Source of the DNA: Agapetus fuscipes | Lineage: Eukaryota; Arthropoda; Insecta; Trichoptera; Glossosomatidae | Assembly (NCBI GenBank): GCA_951799405.1 | Contig: OX637361.1 | Location: 11,692,170-11,756,169, forward strand | Direction of reading: 5' to 3' | DNA length: 64,000 nucleotides | Part shown: piece after piece, positions 1 to 10,077 of the stretch | Layout: each line of letters starts with the position of its first letter | How positions within the stretch are numbered: position 1 is the stretch's first letter | Position numbers and translations under genes: made by a program | The notes under the pieces: model-generated | The model's input: only the letters and a program-made list of their open reading frames with translations | What the model was told of the DNA's origin: nothing | The model's database searches: none

Positions 1-238
1 TACGAGGCTGACCACCCGTGCTGTAAAAATCGGTTCACTTTTGCCAATGCCACCCCGGTTCAAGGAACGGCGGCAGGAGTTGCAAGGTTTATGCCCATGT
101 GAGGTTTTCTTTATTTGTATGCACACATGCAGAATGTGTAGGCGCGAACCTACATGTGCCTGTCTGTAGGCATGCATTTCATATGAGCCTTAAATGCTTA
201 CATATCCTTGCAGCTTAGATTATAGATTATAGATTATA
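1..238 (+). mobile_element. R1 repeat, older subfamily, 5' end cut by window edge
   Basis: Matches the R1 body from the GAGGCTGACCACC block through TTGCAGCTTAGATTATAG and a short TTATAGA tail. It differs from the young R1 type by a CTTTTGCCAATGCC block and GTAGGCGCGAACC, which also occur at 25142 and 33075, so it belongs to an older subfamily. Confidence 0.8.
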
Positions 239-251
239 CCATGGCTTTTAT

Positions 252-500
252 AGTTCCTTGAATTATACATAGATTCATATGAGACTGCCAACTCACACTG
301 GAAGAAATGACACACTTTGGAAAAGTCTAGTTCTAGTTTCGGGGAAGGTCGGCAAGAGTTGCGAGGCTTATGTTCATTTGAAATTTGTTTTTTTATTTGT
401 TAATTCACACGCGGCACATGTAAGTGTAAGCTTATGTGTATCTGCTTTTGGGCATGCATTAAATACATACAAATATTATGCAGATCTCTTAACTAGGTTC
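252..500 (+). mobile_element. R1 repeat, strongly diverged
   Basis: Starts TTCCTTGAATTATA and keeps GGGGAAGGTCGGCAAGAGTT and the GCATGCATTAAAT block near the end, but the middle is rearranged. An open frame inside it is not a gene; it follows the repeat. Confidence 0.65.
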
Positions 501-756
501 ATACGGAAAATTAAATAGCTTGACGCTTTCTGGTGATCGGCCTACCGGCGTTTTATTCTACGTTGACGACGTATTTTCATGGCCTTGCAACATTAGAGGG
601 CTATGCCCGAGGAGATCCGTCAAACGTCAAACATTCTGTCGTAAATCTGTCAATCGGAAAACACAAAGGTAAAGCAAAGCTCTGCGCCTGTAGGTGTGTT
701 GATGGATGGAGACCTCCACAATATTTTAAAATACATTATCAAGCTGTGTATTGTAG

Positions 757-834
757 TCCAATTGATAGCTCAGTTTGTAGAATGCAATCCCAGAGAGCCA
801 GGGTTCGATCTCTACCAAAGGTGTCAGAAAGGTA
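757..834 (+). mobile_element. S1 SINE, tRNA-like head only
   Basis: Contains the S1 box A like GATAGCTCAGTTTGTAG and box B like GGGTTCGATCTC, the two internal RNA polymerase III promoter blocks of a tRNA. The body is missing because an S2 element follows directly. Confidence 0.7.
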
Positions 835-1112
835 ACCGGTCCGCAGTCTAGTGGTGACGCTTCTGACTCGTACACAGAAGGACGTGGGTTCGAATCCCAG
901 CGGAGCACAAAAAATACCATTTATTCTTTCAAATATGCTCTTCGCTGGATTGAAAAATGCATATATACCTTTACCAAGGACCGGTCACCAAAGGTCCATA
1001 CAAAAACTGGGTCTTGCTTGAAAATTATCGCTTTCTATAGCGATGACCAAGCTTGCAAAGGGCTGTTGAGGTGTAATTCACACAAAAACAGCGTCACCAA
1101 ATAAATCATCCT
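835..1112 (+). mobile_element. S2 SINE, near full length
   Basis: tRNA-like head with GGTCCGCAGTCTAGTGG (box A) and GGGTTCGAATCCC (box B), then the S2 body (GAGCACAAAAAATACC, GACCGGTCACCAAAGG). The 3' end GAGGTGTAATTCACAC AAAAACAGCG is the block shared with the LINE-D 3' end. Confidence 0.85.
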
Positions 1113-1244
1113 TATACTACTATTTATTTAAATGATTTCCCGTGTAAGCTTATTGCAAAGCAAAAATAAAAATACCAGCAATGTTTCCTCAGTCTCTCAA
1201 GAATGAGGTCCTGCACCTTTGAAAGCAGAGAAACCCCCGTTTTA

Positions 1245-1428
1245 ATAAGCTCAATGCAAGAGGGCTAGGGTTCAATCTGCACCACGAGAAATGATTTCCC
1301 TTTTCGGAATTTATTTCAAACCCAAAATCTACCGGCAAAGTATGTTCAGCCTTCACAAAAAATGAGAACTTGTTCTCTCGGAGGTAGGGAAATCTCCGCT
1401 TCAAGTGATGTGGCTGCTCCCCTTACCT
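1245..1428 (+). mobile_element. S1 SINE, partial, diverged
   Basis: Box B like GGGTTCAATCTGC, then GAAATGATTTCCC, a CCGGCAAAGT block and CTTCAAGTGATG, all in S1 order. The head before box B is degraded. Confidence 0.65.
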
Positions 1429-1432
1429 CTTC

Positions 1433-1929
1433 TAATCTAATCTAAGTTGCAAAAATATGTAACATTGCGGATGCACACTATATGCATTCTCACAAGCAGA
1501 CACGTACCAACAACTTCGCGCTGGCAAATCGCTCCCCCAGTTCGTGTCTATCGTATACGCCAATCTTGTCAAATGTGACTTTTTCATGCAGTTGTCTTAT
1601 GAATCAAATTCTACACAATCTGAGCTAAGAAAACCCGTAAAACTCGATAATGTGAGAGTTCTTTTAAATATTTTTTAATAAATTTCTCGTTTTCATAAGA
1701 CACATGGGTCCAGTACACATGCAAACATTGCTCATGTAAAATATTCTCAATGGCGTATACGATAAACAAGAACTAAGGCAGCGAAATGCAGCATGTGAAC
1801 ATACCACATAAAAACCCCGAAATCTCAAATGGACGTCCTTCCCTGAACCAGGGGTGACATAATTGGCAAAGTGAAACATTTTCTGCATCATGGCTGGTCA
1901 GCCGCATACCAACCTATAAGTCAAGGAGT
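1433..1929 (-). mobile_element. R1 repeat on minus strand, split by an insertion
   Basis: The tail side (CTAATCTAATCTAAGTTGC, to about 1540) and the head side (CCTTCCCTGAACCAGG to CCAACCTATAAGTCAAGG, from about 1790) are two parts of one R1 copy. About 245 bp of a different repeat (R7) lies between them. Confidence 0.75.
1545..1785. repeat. R7 repeat inserted in R1
   Basis: The stretch around TTAGCTCAGATTGTGTAG (reverse complement here) and GTGTCTTATGAAAAC recurs at 52722-52890. Near-matching ends TATCGTATACGCCA and TGGCGTATACGATA are inverted copies of each other, as in a small DNA transposon. Class not recognised. Confidence 0.5.
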
Positions 1930-2631
1930 TAACAATAAAAAATCCATACGCTACGTAAGAAGTTGTATTATGCGTGCGTAGTATTTGAAGTGCATACTTC
2001 AAATTATTGAATAAAGTATATTTTATTTACATTTCATTTAGTGCATATCATGCCCGTCCTTGAGTCCCCCCATGTTTGCAGGAGTAATAGAACAACCTGT
2101 TTTTAATATTGGCTCTGGCCACCCCTAGCGGCGGATTAGTGATGGGCCCGCGAGCACACAATATGCTCTCTGTTTTACACCCACCAAGCTCTGCTCTATG
2201 AACCTGCGCACTTTCCCCTCCCTAGGGTCAAAGCAGAGGCGTAACCAGAGCACCTATTTAAAATATTTGAATTAAAATCAATTTCTCTTATCATAATCCT
2301 TACCCTTTTTTCACACGCTCCGGTTTTGTTCTGGATCCGGTCGCGAAATTTATATATCGCCACCTTAAAGGTAAAACTGAATGAGTGCTGATTCACAGAT
2401 CTGAGAAATCGTGGATAAAACATTTTATTACGGGTAACTTCTCATAGTAAGTGAACTAATAATAAGAAATACTCAAAAACTTCTACACTACAGGATTTTT
2501 CTCTCGTAGAAAATAATGAAACGGCTAATTTAATAAAGAAACCCATGTTAGAATAATAGTCACTTATTCAGTTTTACCTTTAAGGTATCTATATGCAAGT
2601 AGGTATAATATATTTGGAAGGAACACATAAT

Positions 2632-2880
2632 TAGAGAGCGCCGTTTTTAAGAGTGTCAGACCTCAAGGGCCTTCTCAAACCACGTATAAAATCTTAAAGA
2701 TATGCCTTGAGTAGGTACTCTTATAAGACACCAACAGTTTTTGCCTTCCTCTCATTAGGTGGTAGTCTGTTCCACTCCATTGGGCCCGCAATCCAGAAAG
2801 CACGGTCCCCAAAATTAGTGTACTAACGGTGCGGCTGGGCACCCCATCCTGAAATGTATGGGATCATCGGAAAAACTGAG
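2632..2880 (-). mobile_element. LINE-D (CR1/L2-like) 3' end fragment
   Basis: The minus strand encodes remnants of the C-terminal block NFGDRAF..AGPMEWNRLPP seen intact in the LINE-D frame at 55058, followed by the shared 3' end (here GAGAGCGCCGTTTTTAAG). Stops and shifts make it non-functional. Confidence 0.7.
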
Positions 2881-2889
2881 TAAAAGCTA

Positions 2890-3083
2890 ACATACATCAT
2901 ACCTATGTATGTATCAGACATACCTATTGGTATCATTTCATCCTCAATCTTTGTACAGAAAGGATGCTTCCTGAAAACGTTGGCTACGTCGCTAACGAAA
3001 TGTCGAGAATAATGTAAGTTCTCGCATAACGGTTCGTCTAATATCCGAAAAGTGTAAATAAACTGGAAAGTTAATTATAATAT
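2890..3083 (+). mobile_element. PLE foldback unit remnant with ribozyme-like core
   Basis: Matches one arm of the PLE unit at 29260-29560 (GTTGGCTACGTCGCTAACG, ATATCCG). Only one arm is present. A solo LTR was inserted at its right edge. Confidence 0.55.
2966..3010 (+). ncRNA. hammerhead-type ribozyme, degraded core
   Basis: Core CUGAAAA at 2971-2977 (one base off CUGANGA, G8 to A), one extra base, stem II GUUGGC/GCUAAC at 2979-2984 and 2991-2996 with one G-U pair, then GAAA and cleavage triplet GUC ending at 3004. Stem I is weak. Probably inactive because G8 is changed without a matching change at C3. Confidence 0.45.
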
Positions 3084-3431
3084 TGTTACGAATGTATGAT
3101 TTTATGTCTGTGTATATTTACTTATGATTGTGTGTCTGTGTGTGTTTTACTCACTTGTATGGGTGTGTTTCTGGATATAAGTACGAGTATTTGGATGGTT
3201 GTACTAGTGTTTGCTCGAAGCTTCTGATTGAGAAGATTTTCGCATGGTCTGGCATATGCCAGAAAGCCTTATGCACCTATATATACAGAGATAGTGATGC
3301 TTTGAAGGGGAATGAGAACCCGAAACGTTGAGCAAGATATTACGAAAATGTAATTGTGAAACAAATGTGAGTGAATTCTAAAATAAATGTAATCGAAGTT
3401 ATATTAAATTGAACCCAAGCAAATTGTTACA
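3084..3431 (+). mobile_element. solo LTR, family LTR-1
   Basis: Begins TGTTACGAATG and ends GTTACA, i.e. TG...CA, and is flanked by a 4-bp direct repeat ATAT (3080-3083 and 3432-3435). A relative with the same start type and the same 4-bp duplication is at 16301. Length about 348 bp; no internal retrotransposon sequence flanks it, so it is a solo LTR. Strand is arbitrary. Confidence 0.7.
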
Positions 3432-3435
3432 ATAT

Positions 3436-3840
3436 GTACAAATGTAAGGCTTTTGGTTGCGCTACTGTCTACAAATGATCGGCGGACCACATACAAATAT
3501 TTGACAAAGGGCTGACGCAGATCAAGGCGCATCCACACTCTCCATACAATCGTCACGAGTGTCACGTCTACACAACTAATATGTATTGCCGTCCTTTAAT
3601 CACCATTGTAATGCACCCTATAGGGGAAGCCAGAAATTTAATTTGACTTTTAAAAACATGACAATTTTGTATGCATGATCTATTACTCTGCGAAGGTCCA
3701 AACTGAGATGGAGGCCTCGATATATAAGAACTAGAAGCTAAGGGCTAGAACTATAGGCTAAGAAAGCAATTCTTTGAGAATTTCGAATGCGCTAACCCAT
3801 TCATCATACAAAAATCCAAATTCAGTCTATCGGTAACCTT
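3436..3840. other. unassigned stretch
   Basis: No recognisable repeat family, RNA gene or credible exon seen. Confidence 0.4.
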
Positions 3841-3846
3841 CCAACT

Positions 3847-3968
3847 GTCAACAGGTGTGTTATCTAATTGGTAAATAGGTGTGTTACCTAAATGGTATAT
3901 AGTTGTGTTACCTAATTGGTTTATAAGTGTGTTACCTAATTGGTATATAGGTGTGTTACCCAGTGGGC
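3847..3968. repeat. minisatellite, ~30-bp unit, about 4 copies
   Basis: Units of the form TGTGTTACCTAATTGG plus TATATAGG repeat with a 30-base period and few changes. Because 30 is a multiple of three, the minus strand shows an apparent 10-residue protein repeat (LGNTPIYQ-like); this is a by-product, not evidence of a gene. Confidence 0.8.
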
Positions 3969-4002
3969 ATATAAATGCCAAACTGAATATTTTCTATACG
4001 TG

Positions 4003-4262
4003 CTAATCTAATCTAATCTAATCTAAGCTGCAAAGATATATATCATTTAAGATTTATATTAAATGCACTCCCACAAGCAGACATGTATAATTTCGCGCTA
4101 ACACATACCGCATGTGGACCTACAATATAAAAATCCAATCTCAAATGAACATAAGCTCTGCAACTCTTGCCGTCCTTCCCTGAAACAGGGGTGACATTGG
4201 CAAAGTGAACCATTTTTTACAGTATGGGTGGTCAGCCGCATACCAACCTATAAGTCAAGGAA
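4003..4262 (-). mobile_element. R1 repeat, full length
   Basis: Reads from a (TAATC)n tail at the left to CCTATAAGTCAAGGAA at the right, the complete young-type R1 in minus orientation. Confidence 0.9.
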
Positions 4263-4306
4263 CGTGCCAACAAAAGAAAATAAATTTCGATCGCAAAACT
4301 GAACTT

Positions 4307-4550
4307 ATTTACTTTTTTTTAAGAAATCCTGTGCGGGAAACTCCCTAGATTCTAGAGACTCTAGGGGTCTATGACACTTGTTGTAGTGCCGCAAAGGTGT
4401 ATGACCTTGGTCGTCGCTACAAAGCGCCAATACTCAAGCAAGACCCAGGTGCTGTAAGGCTGGATGGACCTTTGGTGACCGGTCATTGGTAAAGGTTTAT
4501 GAATTTTTCAACCCAGCGAGCCACCACTGAGCTATGGACCGGTCACTATA
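4307..4550 (-). mobile_element. S2A SINE (S2 head and body with alternative A-rich 3' end)
   Basis: Read on the minus strand, the S2 body (GACCGGTCACCAAAGG) is followed not by the LINE-D-like end but by ACCTTTGCGGCACTAC, GACCCCTAGAGTCTC and a poly-A tail. The tRNA-like head is degraded. Same 3' end at 8252, 50525, 53043, 54868 and 57895. Confidence 0.75.
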
Positions 4551-4667
4551 TACACTATATATAGACATGGATGGGTGAAAAATTATTAACAGTCAAAAAA
4601 TACGGTAAATTTTTCAAATTCAGGGTTTTAATTTGCATTGATAAACCACTGCATATAATGCTGTTGG

Positions 4668-4826
4668 TAAATTAACAGTACCCCGAGTAAAATAAATGCG
4701 TAAATCTCTCCTCGATTGCGTAAATAAAAAATGTATGGTATATAAAACCGCACTCCTAGAGGATGATTTAGTTTTATTACCATTTTTCGATTTACGCAAT
4801 GCAATGCAATACTCGGGGTGCAGAAA
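4668..4826. mobile_element. M7 foldback element
   Basis: Ends GTACCCCGAGTAAAA and AATACTCGGGGTGC are inverted; inner TTGCGTAAATAAAAAATGTA also occurs at 10560 and, diverged, at 57487. Small non-autonomous DNA element; superfamily not identified. Confidence 0.5.
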
Positions 4827-5140
4827 TGCATCAATATGCGTTTTAATATATGCACCAAAATATGCCGCTCTGCATATGATCCCAGTATCAGGCATTCCAT
4901 CCATAACTCAATACTGCGCGAGTTATATGCGCATATTATGTTTCTGCATATGTGTACGTCAGATGGATTCCCATTCACCAGTCTAACTTTGTTGTAAACA
5001 TTCATCCATGTAGCGAGAGAAAAATATAACGTACAAAAAAAATTAAGTGTGTCTTTATGCAAAAATATTATGTATATTGGTACAAATTTTCTAGTGGAGA
5101 GGTTTGCTAAAACATTTTTTTTAATGAATGAAGATGATTC

Positions 5141-5318
5141 TATAATCCAAGTTGCAAAGATGTATGAACAATTAAAATTCAAAATAAAATCACACCAACA
5201 AGCAGCAGCGCGTAAGTTCGCGCTTACACTTGCTGCATGTGCGCAAACAAAAAACAAGTCCCAAGTTAACATAAACCTTTCAACTCTTGCCGACAGTCCT
5301 TGAAACAAGGATGACATT
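5141..5318 (-). mobile_element. R1 repeat, truncated and diverged
   Basis: Contains AATCCAAGTTGCAAAG, GTAAGTTCGCGCTTACAC and CTTGCCGACAGTCCTTG in R1 order on the minus strand; the head end is missing where LINE-A begins. Confidence 0.7.
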
Positions 5319-5324
5319 GAATAA

Positions 5325-5556
5325 CAGTAAATTAAGAAATGACGACCGTGGAAGACCAAGAAAAGTATGGAGTGATCAGATTGAGGAGATTGTAAAAGAG
5401 CGGGATATATAAAGTGAGCGTAAAAGAAGAAAATGCATGAAAATGTGATATGAATAAATTGAAAGAGGTATGTCAGGATAGGAAAAAATGGAGGCAACTC
5501 TGCAGAGGCTCTGGTCACCCCTAGCGGAATGGCGACAGAGTTACAGTACAGTAAAA
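5325..5556 (+). mobile_element. LINE-A (RTE-like) 3' end
   Basis: Encodes fragments GRPRKVWSDQIEEIVKE and CQDRKKWRQLCRGSGHP of the C-terminal region, with stops, then GGCGACAGAGTTACAG and a short (ACAGT)-type tail. Same family as 44853. Confidence 0.8.
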
Positions 5557-5559
5557 AAT

Positions 5560-6318
5560 GACATCGACATTCAAAGAGATTTTTCACAAATTATATTTCA
5601 TTCAAAGGCATTCTAGATTTTCAAGTCTATGATTTGAATTTTTTTATTTAATCAGTTAAATATTGAATATGTTGAGTATTTGTGCCTTTAATTGTTTATT
5701 CTGTTCCTATTACATACATATTGCCACAAAATCCGTTACATTTTGTTCATTTATTTTTTTGTAACTTTTCATACATCGAACATTTCGTACAACGTCGAAA
5801 ACTCGTTATATTCACTTGTTCGCTACAGGGGTGTTTGACACTAATATTTTCACTATTTATTACCGAGCAAGTGTTCACCTCTTATTAAAAATGTTAGTGC
5901 GTGCGATTAGGGGAAGGTGGCCATTGTGTCTCTGCAGATATAACGCACAAAGCGCCCCTCGCATTCCCGAGTGCCGTGTCCGATCTATTAATCGTGCGTT
6001 ATTAGTTTTTATGATCCCGCCCTTTGTGCGCGTGGCTTTATTGCATTTTATTTCACTTGTCATTGTCCGTTACAGCGAGGGAGAGGTCGGACGCATCGCT
6101 GGGCACTTTTATTAAATAAATCTCGATTCGAATTAGCGAGGTATCCTTACTCAAGAACCAGAGGGTCGAATCGTTTTTTTTTATTACTTTACGTACTTAC
6201 TATGGAATGAAGTGGTATTTAAAACAAACTATGATGTATACATAGTAGTTGCATTATCTCAGAAAGGATCGTATAGAGGCGTGTTGAACCTATTTATTAG
6301 AGTAAGCCTTGTCTTTTA
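5560..6318. other. unassigned stretch with GC-richer core
   Basis: Positions 5890-6100 are richer in GC and CpG than the surroundings and hold overlapping open frames of up to 99 codons, but none shows a recognisable protein or splice context. Possibly old unique DNA. Confidence 0.4.
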
Positions 6319-6320
6319 AA

Positions 6321-6561
6321 TGAGGCTATCAGGGCAATAGTGGTGTAATCCACAACTTCGGCTAAGTGGTGTTTTGGCATAATTCTCATTCCTTATTATA
6401 GTACAAAACATCGTCTCTGGCGAAATCTCTTTTTCAATAGCTAAACTATTTTACACCACTTATAATTTGTTAGATAAGTACTGTAATAAGGAATGAAAGT
6501 TACGCCAAAATGCTACTTAGGCGACATTGTGGATTACACCACTATTGCCTTGATAGCCTCA
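6321..6561. mobile_element. M8 MITE with ~80-bp inverted ends
   Basis: Left TGAGGCTATCAGGGCAATAG and right CTATTGCCTTGATAGCCTCA are inverted copies; similarity continues inward through TGGATTACACCAC and AATAAGGAATG with scattered mismatches. Too short to encode a transposase. No second copy seen in the window. Confidence 0.75.
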
Positions 6562-6775
6562 AATATTATTTGGCGATAAATGAAGTCAGCAGCTTTGACG
6601 TGGCTAGGAAAAAAGATAAAGCTTTTATTTTGTTGTAACATACAACTGTGACGTTTGCCCGGCGGGATAACGTCTAATTAAAACATCAAATCCGAGTCAA
6701 AAGTCATCTCACAAGTTGCAGTGTGAGTGATTCTATAAAAGCATAATCTGTGATCATAGTTCATACTGGAAACAT

Positions 6776-7021
6776 GCAGTGCTATTCTTAGACATTTAAG
6801 TCGTCCGTTGAGCCCATATTTTGACAAACTAATGATGCCTGGGCTGAAGTCTCATCCCCACAGTCATTCTTACTTACCGAATTTTGGTAATATTTGTATG
6901 AAGACTAATCAGCTGTTGACTCGCGGCCATCTTCAAATTGACAGGTCTTCATACAAATGCATCATTAGTTTGACAAAGCGTGGGCTCAACGGACGACTAA
7001 AATGTCTAAGAATAGCACTGC
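6776..7021. mobile_element. M1 foldback element with M2-derived centre
   Basis: Outer ends GCAGTGCTATTCTTAGAC and GTCTAAGAATAGCACTGC are perfect inverted copies, and the similarity runs about 65 bp inward (GTCGTCCGTTGAGCCCA, GACAAACTAATGATGC). The centre carries one half of the M2 element (GAAGTCTCATCCCCAC to TCTTCATACAAAT), making a mosaic. Confidence 0.75.
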
Positions 7022-7560
7022 TGGTCTCTAATATGTCATACTTATATACACTGGAATATTTTAATAGACAATAAAAAAAACATTCTTAAATTCCTAACAC
7101 TAATGTTATCAATTTGCTTTGTATTCTAAGATTTCTGTTTCAAATTTATTCGGGATGTTAAAAACACGTTTTTTTATCTGAAATCCTAATGAAATTATCT
7201 CGGAATTCGATTTAAGTTGTTCACAAATCATAGTTTACAAGAAGCCAAATTGTTTCTTTTATAGAACCAACAAAGCGATGTGGAAATAATAAAAAAAAAC
7301 ACGTAAAAAAACTCAGTTGGAGAATCCACGAGATCTGTTAAAATACCATTTGACATTCACACAAAAACCAACTTAATTTTGTATTGATCGGATAAGTTTT
7401 TAAGGATCGGTTTCGTTTGTGTTTTTTGTGATGTTTTGGGATACTCCGAAATCTCTGAGTAACTATCTTTTTTAAGTATCCGAACTAGTAATTGTAAATG
7501 GATTATTTTTGAGTTATCCGATGAAATGAGATTATTACATTTCTGTGTTTTTTTTTAATT
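7022..7560. other. unassigned AT-rich stretch
   Basis: Long T and A runs; no repeat family or coding signal recognised. Confidence 0.4.
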
Positions 7561-7565
7561 TAATT

Positions 7566-7835
7566 AAAAGCTCTCATTTAGATTTTGTAGGGTTTGTGTA
7601 TTCACACAGTGAAAATAGATTTTAATTTAATATTTTTTTTTTTTTCAAAACGTAGTTTTATTTTCACAATAATTTTATCTACCTCAAGCACTTTCGACCT
7701 TCAATATTCAGGTCACTCTTGATAATGACCTGAATATTGAAGGTCGAAAGTGCTTGAGGTAGATAAAATTATTGTGAAAATAAAACTACGTTTTGAAAAA
7801 CATATTTTATTTAAAAAAAAAAAAGCTCTCATTTA
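7566..7835 (+). mobile_element. PLE foldback unit with target duplication and perfect 75-bp hairpin
   Basis: A 15-bp direct repeat AAAAGCTCTCATTTA (7566-7580 and 7821-7835) brackets a 240-bp unit. The unit opens with GATTTTGTAGGGTTTGTGTA and the block TTCACACAGTGAAAA. It then forms two perfectly complementary 75-nt arms (7641-7715 and 7726-7800) with a 10-nt loop. The right arm with the loop holds a hammerhead-type ribozyme. The same unit in the other orientation is at 20381. Confidence 0.8.
7716..7758 (+). ncRNA. hammerhead-type ribozyme with UUGAUAA core
   Basis: Stem I CUC/GAG (7716-7718, 7756-7758); core UUGAUAA at 7719-7725 instead of CUGANGA; one extra U; stem II GACCU/AGGUC (7727-7731, 7741-7745); GAA at 7746-7748; two-pair stem III AG/CU with a UG loop; cleavage expected after U at 7755. 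C3 to U and G8 to A change together, which can keep the 3-8 pair of the hammerhead core. Activity is inferred, not shown. Confidence 0.6.
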
Positions 7836-7999
7836 ATAAAATGTAGTGTTAGAATCAGATACCTTTCGATTGAGCTAGTATCCGCATTTTCTTGGTCTCC
7901 ACAAGCCACCACAAAGAAAGCAATGAATCTATCTGTCAACGAACTAGAAATAACACGCAAGCTCCATGGATTGCTTGGTGTTTTTTTTTTAATGTGTCA

Positions 8000-8237
8000 A
8001 GTGGAAATTGTTTATTTTTACAGGTAAGGGGCCAGCCTTACGCAAACCACCTCAGTTGAAATAAGGGTTTCCGAGATCTCGAAAGTGGTGCTTCTTATTT
8101 CTTGTGAAGGCTGAGTAGGTATGCCTGGCCGGTTCACAGGACCACCAAAACAGGAAATTATTTTTGATACCCTCGAACCTTCCAAAGTCTCCTGGCATGG
8201 AATGCAAACATTCTACCAACTGAACTATTGACCGGAA
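8000..8237 (-). mobile_element. S1 SINE, diverged
   Basis: Minus-strand copy: the tRNA-like head is at the right (ATGCAAACATTCTACCAACTG = reversed box A region), the body blocks TTACAGGTAAGG and CCAGCCTTACGC at the left. Confidence 0.75.
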
Positions 8238-8251
8238 TATTTACCGACCAC

Positions 8252-8360
8252 AATGACACCTCTGCGGCACTACAACAAGTGTCATAGACCCCTAGAGTCT
8301 TTAGAATCTAGGGAGTCTCCCGCACAGGATTTCTTAAAAAAAAAAAAAAAAAAAAAAACA
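8252..8360 (+). mobile_element. S2A SINE, 3' end fragment with long poly-A
   Basis: ACACCTCTGCGGCACTAC, GACCCCTAGAGTC, CGCACAGGATTTC and then a run of about 24 A, the A-tailed S2A end. Head and body are missing. Confidence 0.7.
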
Positions 8361-8572
8361 AAAAAAAGCAGTCAAAAACCGACAATTTGGACATCTCCTA
8401 TGGGTATTTCTTGATCTGATATCTCTACCGTTGATTGACTACTCGACTAAGCAGACACGTGTAGGACAAACTTACGCATTTAAACAAATTTACACGTCTG
8501 TAAATGTTACTGTATCCCTGCAACTTAGATAAGGTAGAAATGGTAGAAAAAGCTTGGATGTTGCTAGTATGC

Positions 8573-8940
8573 GTTGAGTAGAGTTGCTGGGATGGTCGAG
8601 GATTTGGCGAACCGCCGGTTCGAGCCCGGTCTTGTCCTATCGACAATAACTACAACCCTGGTTCAACAGATGTCATTGCATGCACACAAGGGACAACTGT
8701 GCTGGAAGTCTCATCCCCACGGTATTCTTACCTACCGAATATCGGTAATATTTATATGAAAACTAATCAGCTGTTCACTTGCGGTCATCTTGGATTGGCA
8801 GGTCTTCATACAAATATTACCTATATTCGGTAGGTAAGAATTACTGTGATGATGAGACTTCCAGTCTTGACCAGGCAAAAGAGGTTGGTAAATTGCATTA
8901 CTCTTCACAAATCTATTAAAAAATTGTTACATCCTGTTTT
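8573..8940 (+). mobile_element. S3 SINE, diverged, interrupted by M2
   Basis: CTGGTTCAACAGATGTCATT before the M2 element and CCAGGCAAAAGAGGTTGG, GAATTGCATT-like bases and CACAAATCTATTAAAA after it are the S3 body and A-rich tail. Box B like CGGTTCGAGCCC is at 8609. Confidence 0.65.
8700..8866. mobile_element. M2 foldback element
   Basis: Ends GCTGGAAGTCTCATC and GATGAGACTTCCAGT are inverted; inner arms TACCGAATATCGGTAATA continue the hairpin; the centre holds CAGCTGTTCACTTGCGG. Further copies at 34705 and 62330. Confidence 0.8.
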
Positions 8941-9250
8941 TTTTGGCATTTTTAGCTTTATGAGTTCATCTCCATCTGCTGTAGCCTGCAGGGCTCAGGC
9001 GTTTAGCATGAGATTCCCAGGCTGTTTTGGTTTGGTCCTTGGTCCAGTGATTCATGCGACTGTGACCGCGGGCCGCGGGGAGCCGTCTCTCCCCTGGCTC
9101 GTTACTCACCTCCGTGTCAGCGCCTCTGCACACATTCCTGCCAGACACACATGTCAGCTCTAAGCGCGCAACTGCTTCATTATAACGCGCCAGATTCATG
9201 TGAAAATCAACAAAATATCAACTTATCTCATTACATACTAACATATCCTT
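8941..9250. other. unassigned, GC-rich island at 9050-9150
   Basis: Contains CGCGGGCCGCGGGG and a locally high CpG density in otherwise AT-rich DNA. Open frames on both strands overlap here (105 and 77 codons), which speaks against either being a gene. Could be an old promoter or exon remnant; no support. Confidence 0.35.
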
Positions 9251-9254
9251 AGTT

Positions 9255-9772
9255 CAGACCGGTCTGTAGTGCAGTGATTATTATGATGATGATGACTTGA
9301 TATAGCGCCGTTTCGTGAAGATTATCACTCCAAGGGCGCTTTCTGTGCTATCGCGGCGAAGTAGTGTGTCTTGAGGGATGTTTTAAAAGGTTTTCCCTGG
9401 ATTTCGATGCTCGAACTTCCGGTGGCAGCTGGTTCCCCGAAAAGGGACCCGCAACAGCAAACGCACAATTGCCAAACAAAGTGGTTAATTTCCTGGTTAA
9501 CACTTCTAAATGCTAAATGGAAGGTTGTGGATTCGAATCCCGGAGGAGCACAAAAAATGTGCCATTTATATTTTCAAATATGCTCCTCGTTGGGTCAAAA
9601 ATTCATATACCTTTACCAAAGACCGGTCACTGAAAGGTCCATCCAACCTTACAACAACTGGGTCTTGCTTGAGAATTGGCCCTTTCAACAGCGATGACCA
9701 AGCGTGCAGAGGGCTCTTGAGGTGTGATACACACAAAAACAGCGCTCACCAAATAAATCATCCTATATTATA
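9255..9772 (+). mobile_element. S2 SINE split by a LINE-D fragment
   Basis: The start of the head (GACCGGTCTGTAGTG) is at 9257; head resumes after the insertion with GTTAACACTTC and box B GGATTCGAATCCC, followed by a complete body and the 3' end CACACAAAAACAGCGCTCACC. Confidence 0.75.
9273..9485 (-). mobile_element. LINE-D-like 3' end inserted in S2
   Basis: Begins with an (ATT/ATG)n tail, then GCGCCGTTTCGTGAAG; minus-strand translation retains a block similar to the C-terminal LPPEVR and KTHYF region. Truncated at its 5' end inside the SINE. Confidence 0.6.
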
Positions 9773-9779
9773 ATTATAA

Positions 9780-10031
9780 TTATTCCTTGACTTATAGGTT
9801 GGTATGAGGCTGACCACCAATACTGTAAAAAATGGTTCACTTTACCAATGTCACCACTGTGTCAGGGAAGGTCGGCAAAAGTTGTAGGGCTTATGTTCAT
9901 TTGAAGTTTGGATTTTAGTTGTAAGTACACATTCAGCATTTGTAAGCGCGAACTTAGACGTGTTTGTTTGTGGGCATGCATTTGAGAGCCTTCAATGTTA
10001 ATATATCTCTGCAGCTTAGAATATAGATTAT
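9780..10031 (+). mobile_element. R1 repeat, full length
   Basis: TTCCTTGACTTATAGG start to CTGCAGCTTAGAATATAG tail; belongs to the subfamily with GTAAGTACACATTCAGC shared with 15177 and 39107. Confidence 0.9.
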
Positions 10032-10077
10032 TATTAACCTACCTAACCCTGATGTCAACTTCAATCAAACATCTATA

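Noticed and set aside
3847..3968. CRISPR-like array
   Set aside because: Units are contiguous with no unique spacers, and this is animal DNA.
4628..5587. 319-codon minus-strand open frame
   Set aside because: It runs across M7, an R1 copy and a LINE-A copy read backwards; the residues are F/Y/I-rich and shared with repeats, so it is not a gene.
9050..9150. GC-rich island as a promoter
   Set aside because: No gene starts next to it, and the surroundings are SINE and LINE debris.
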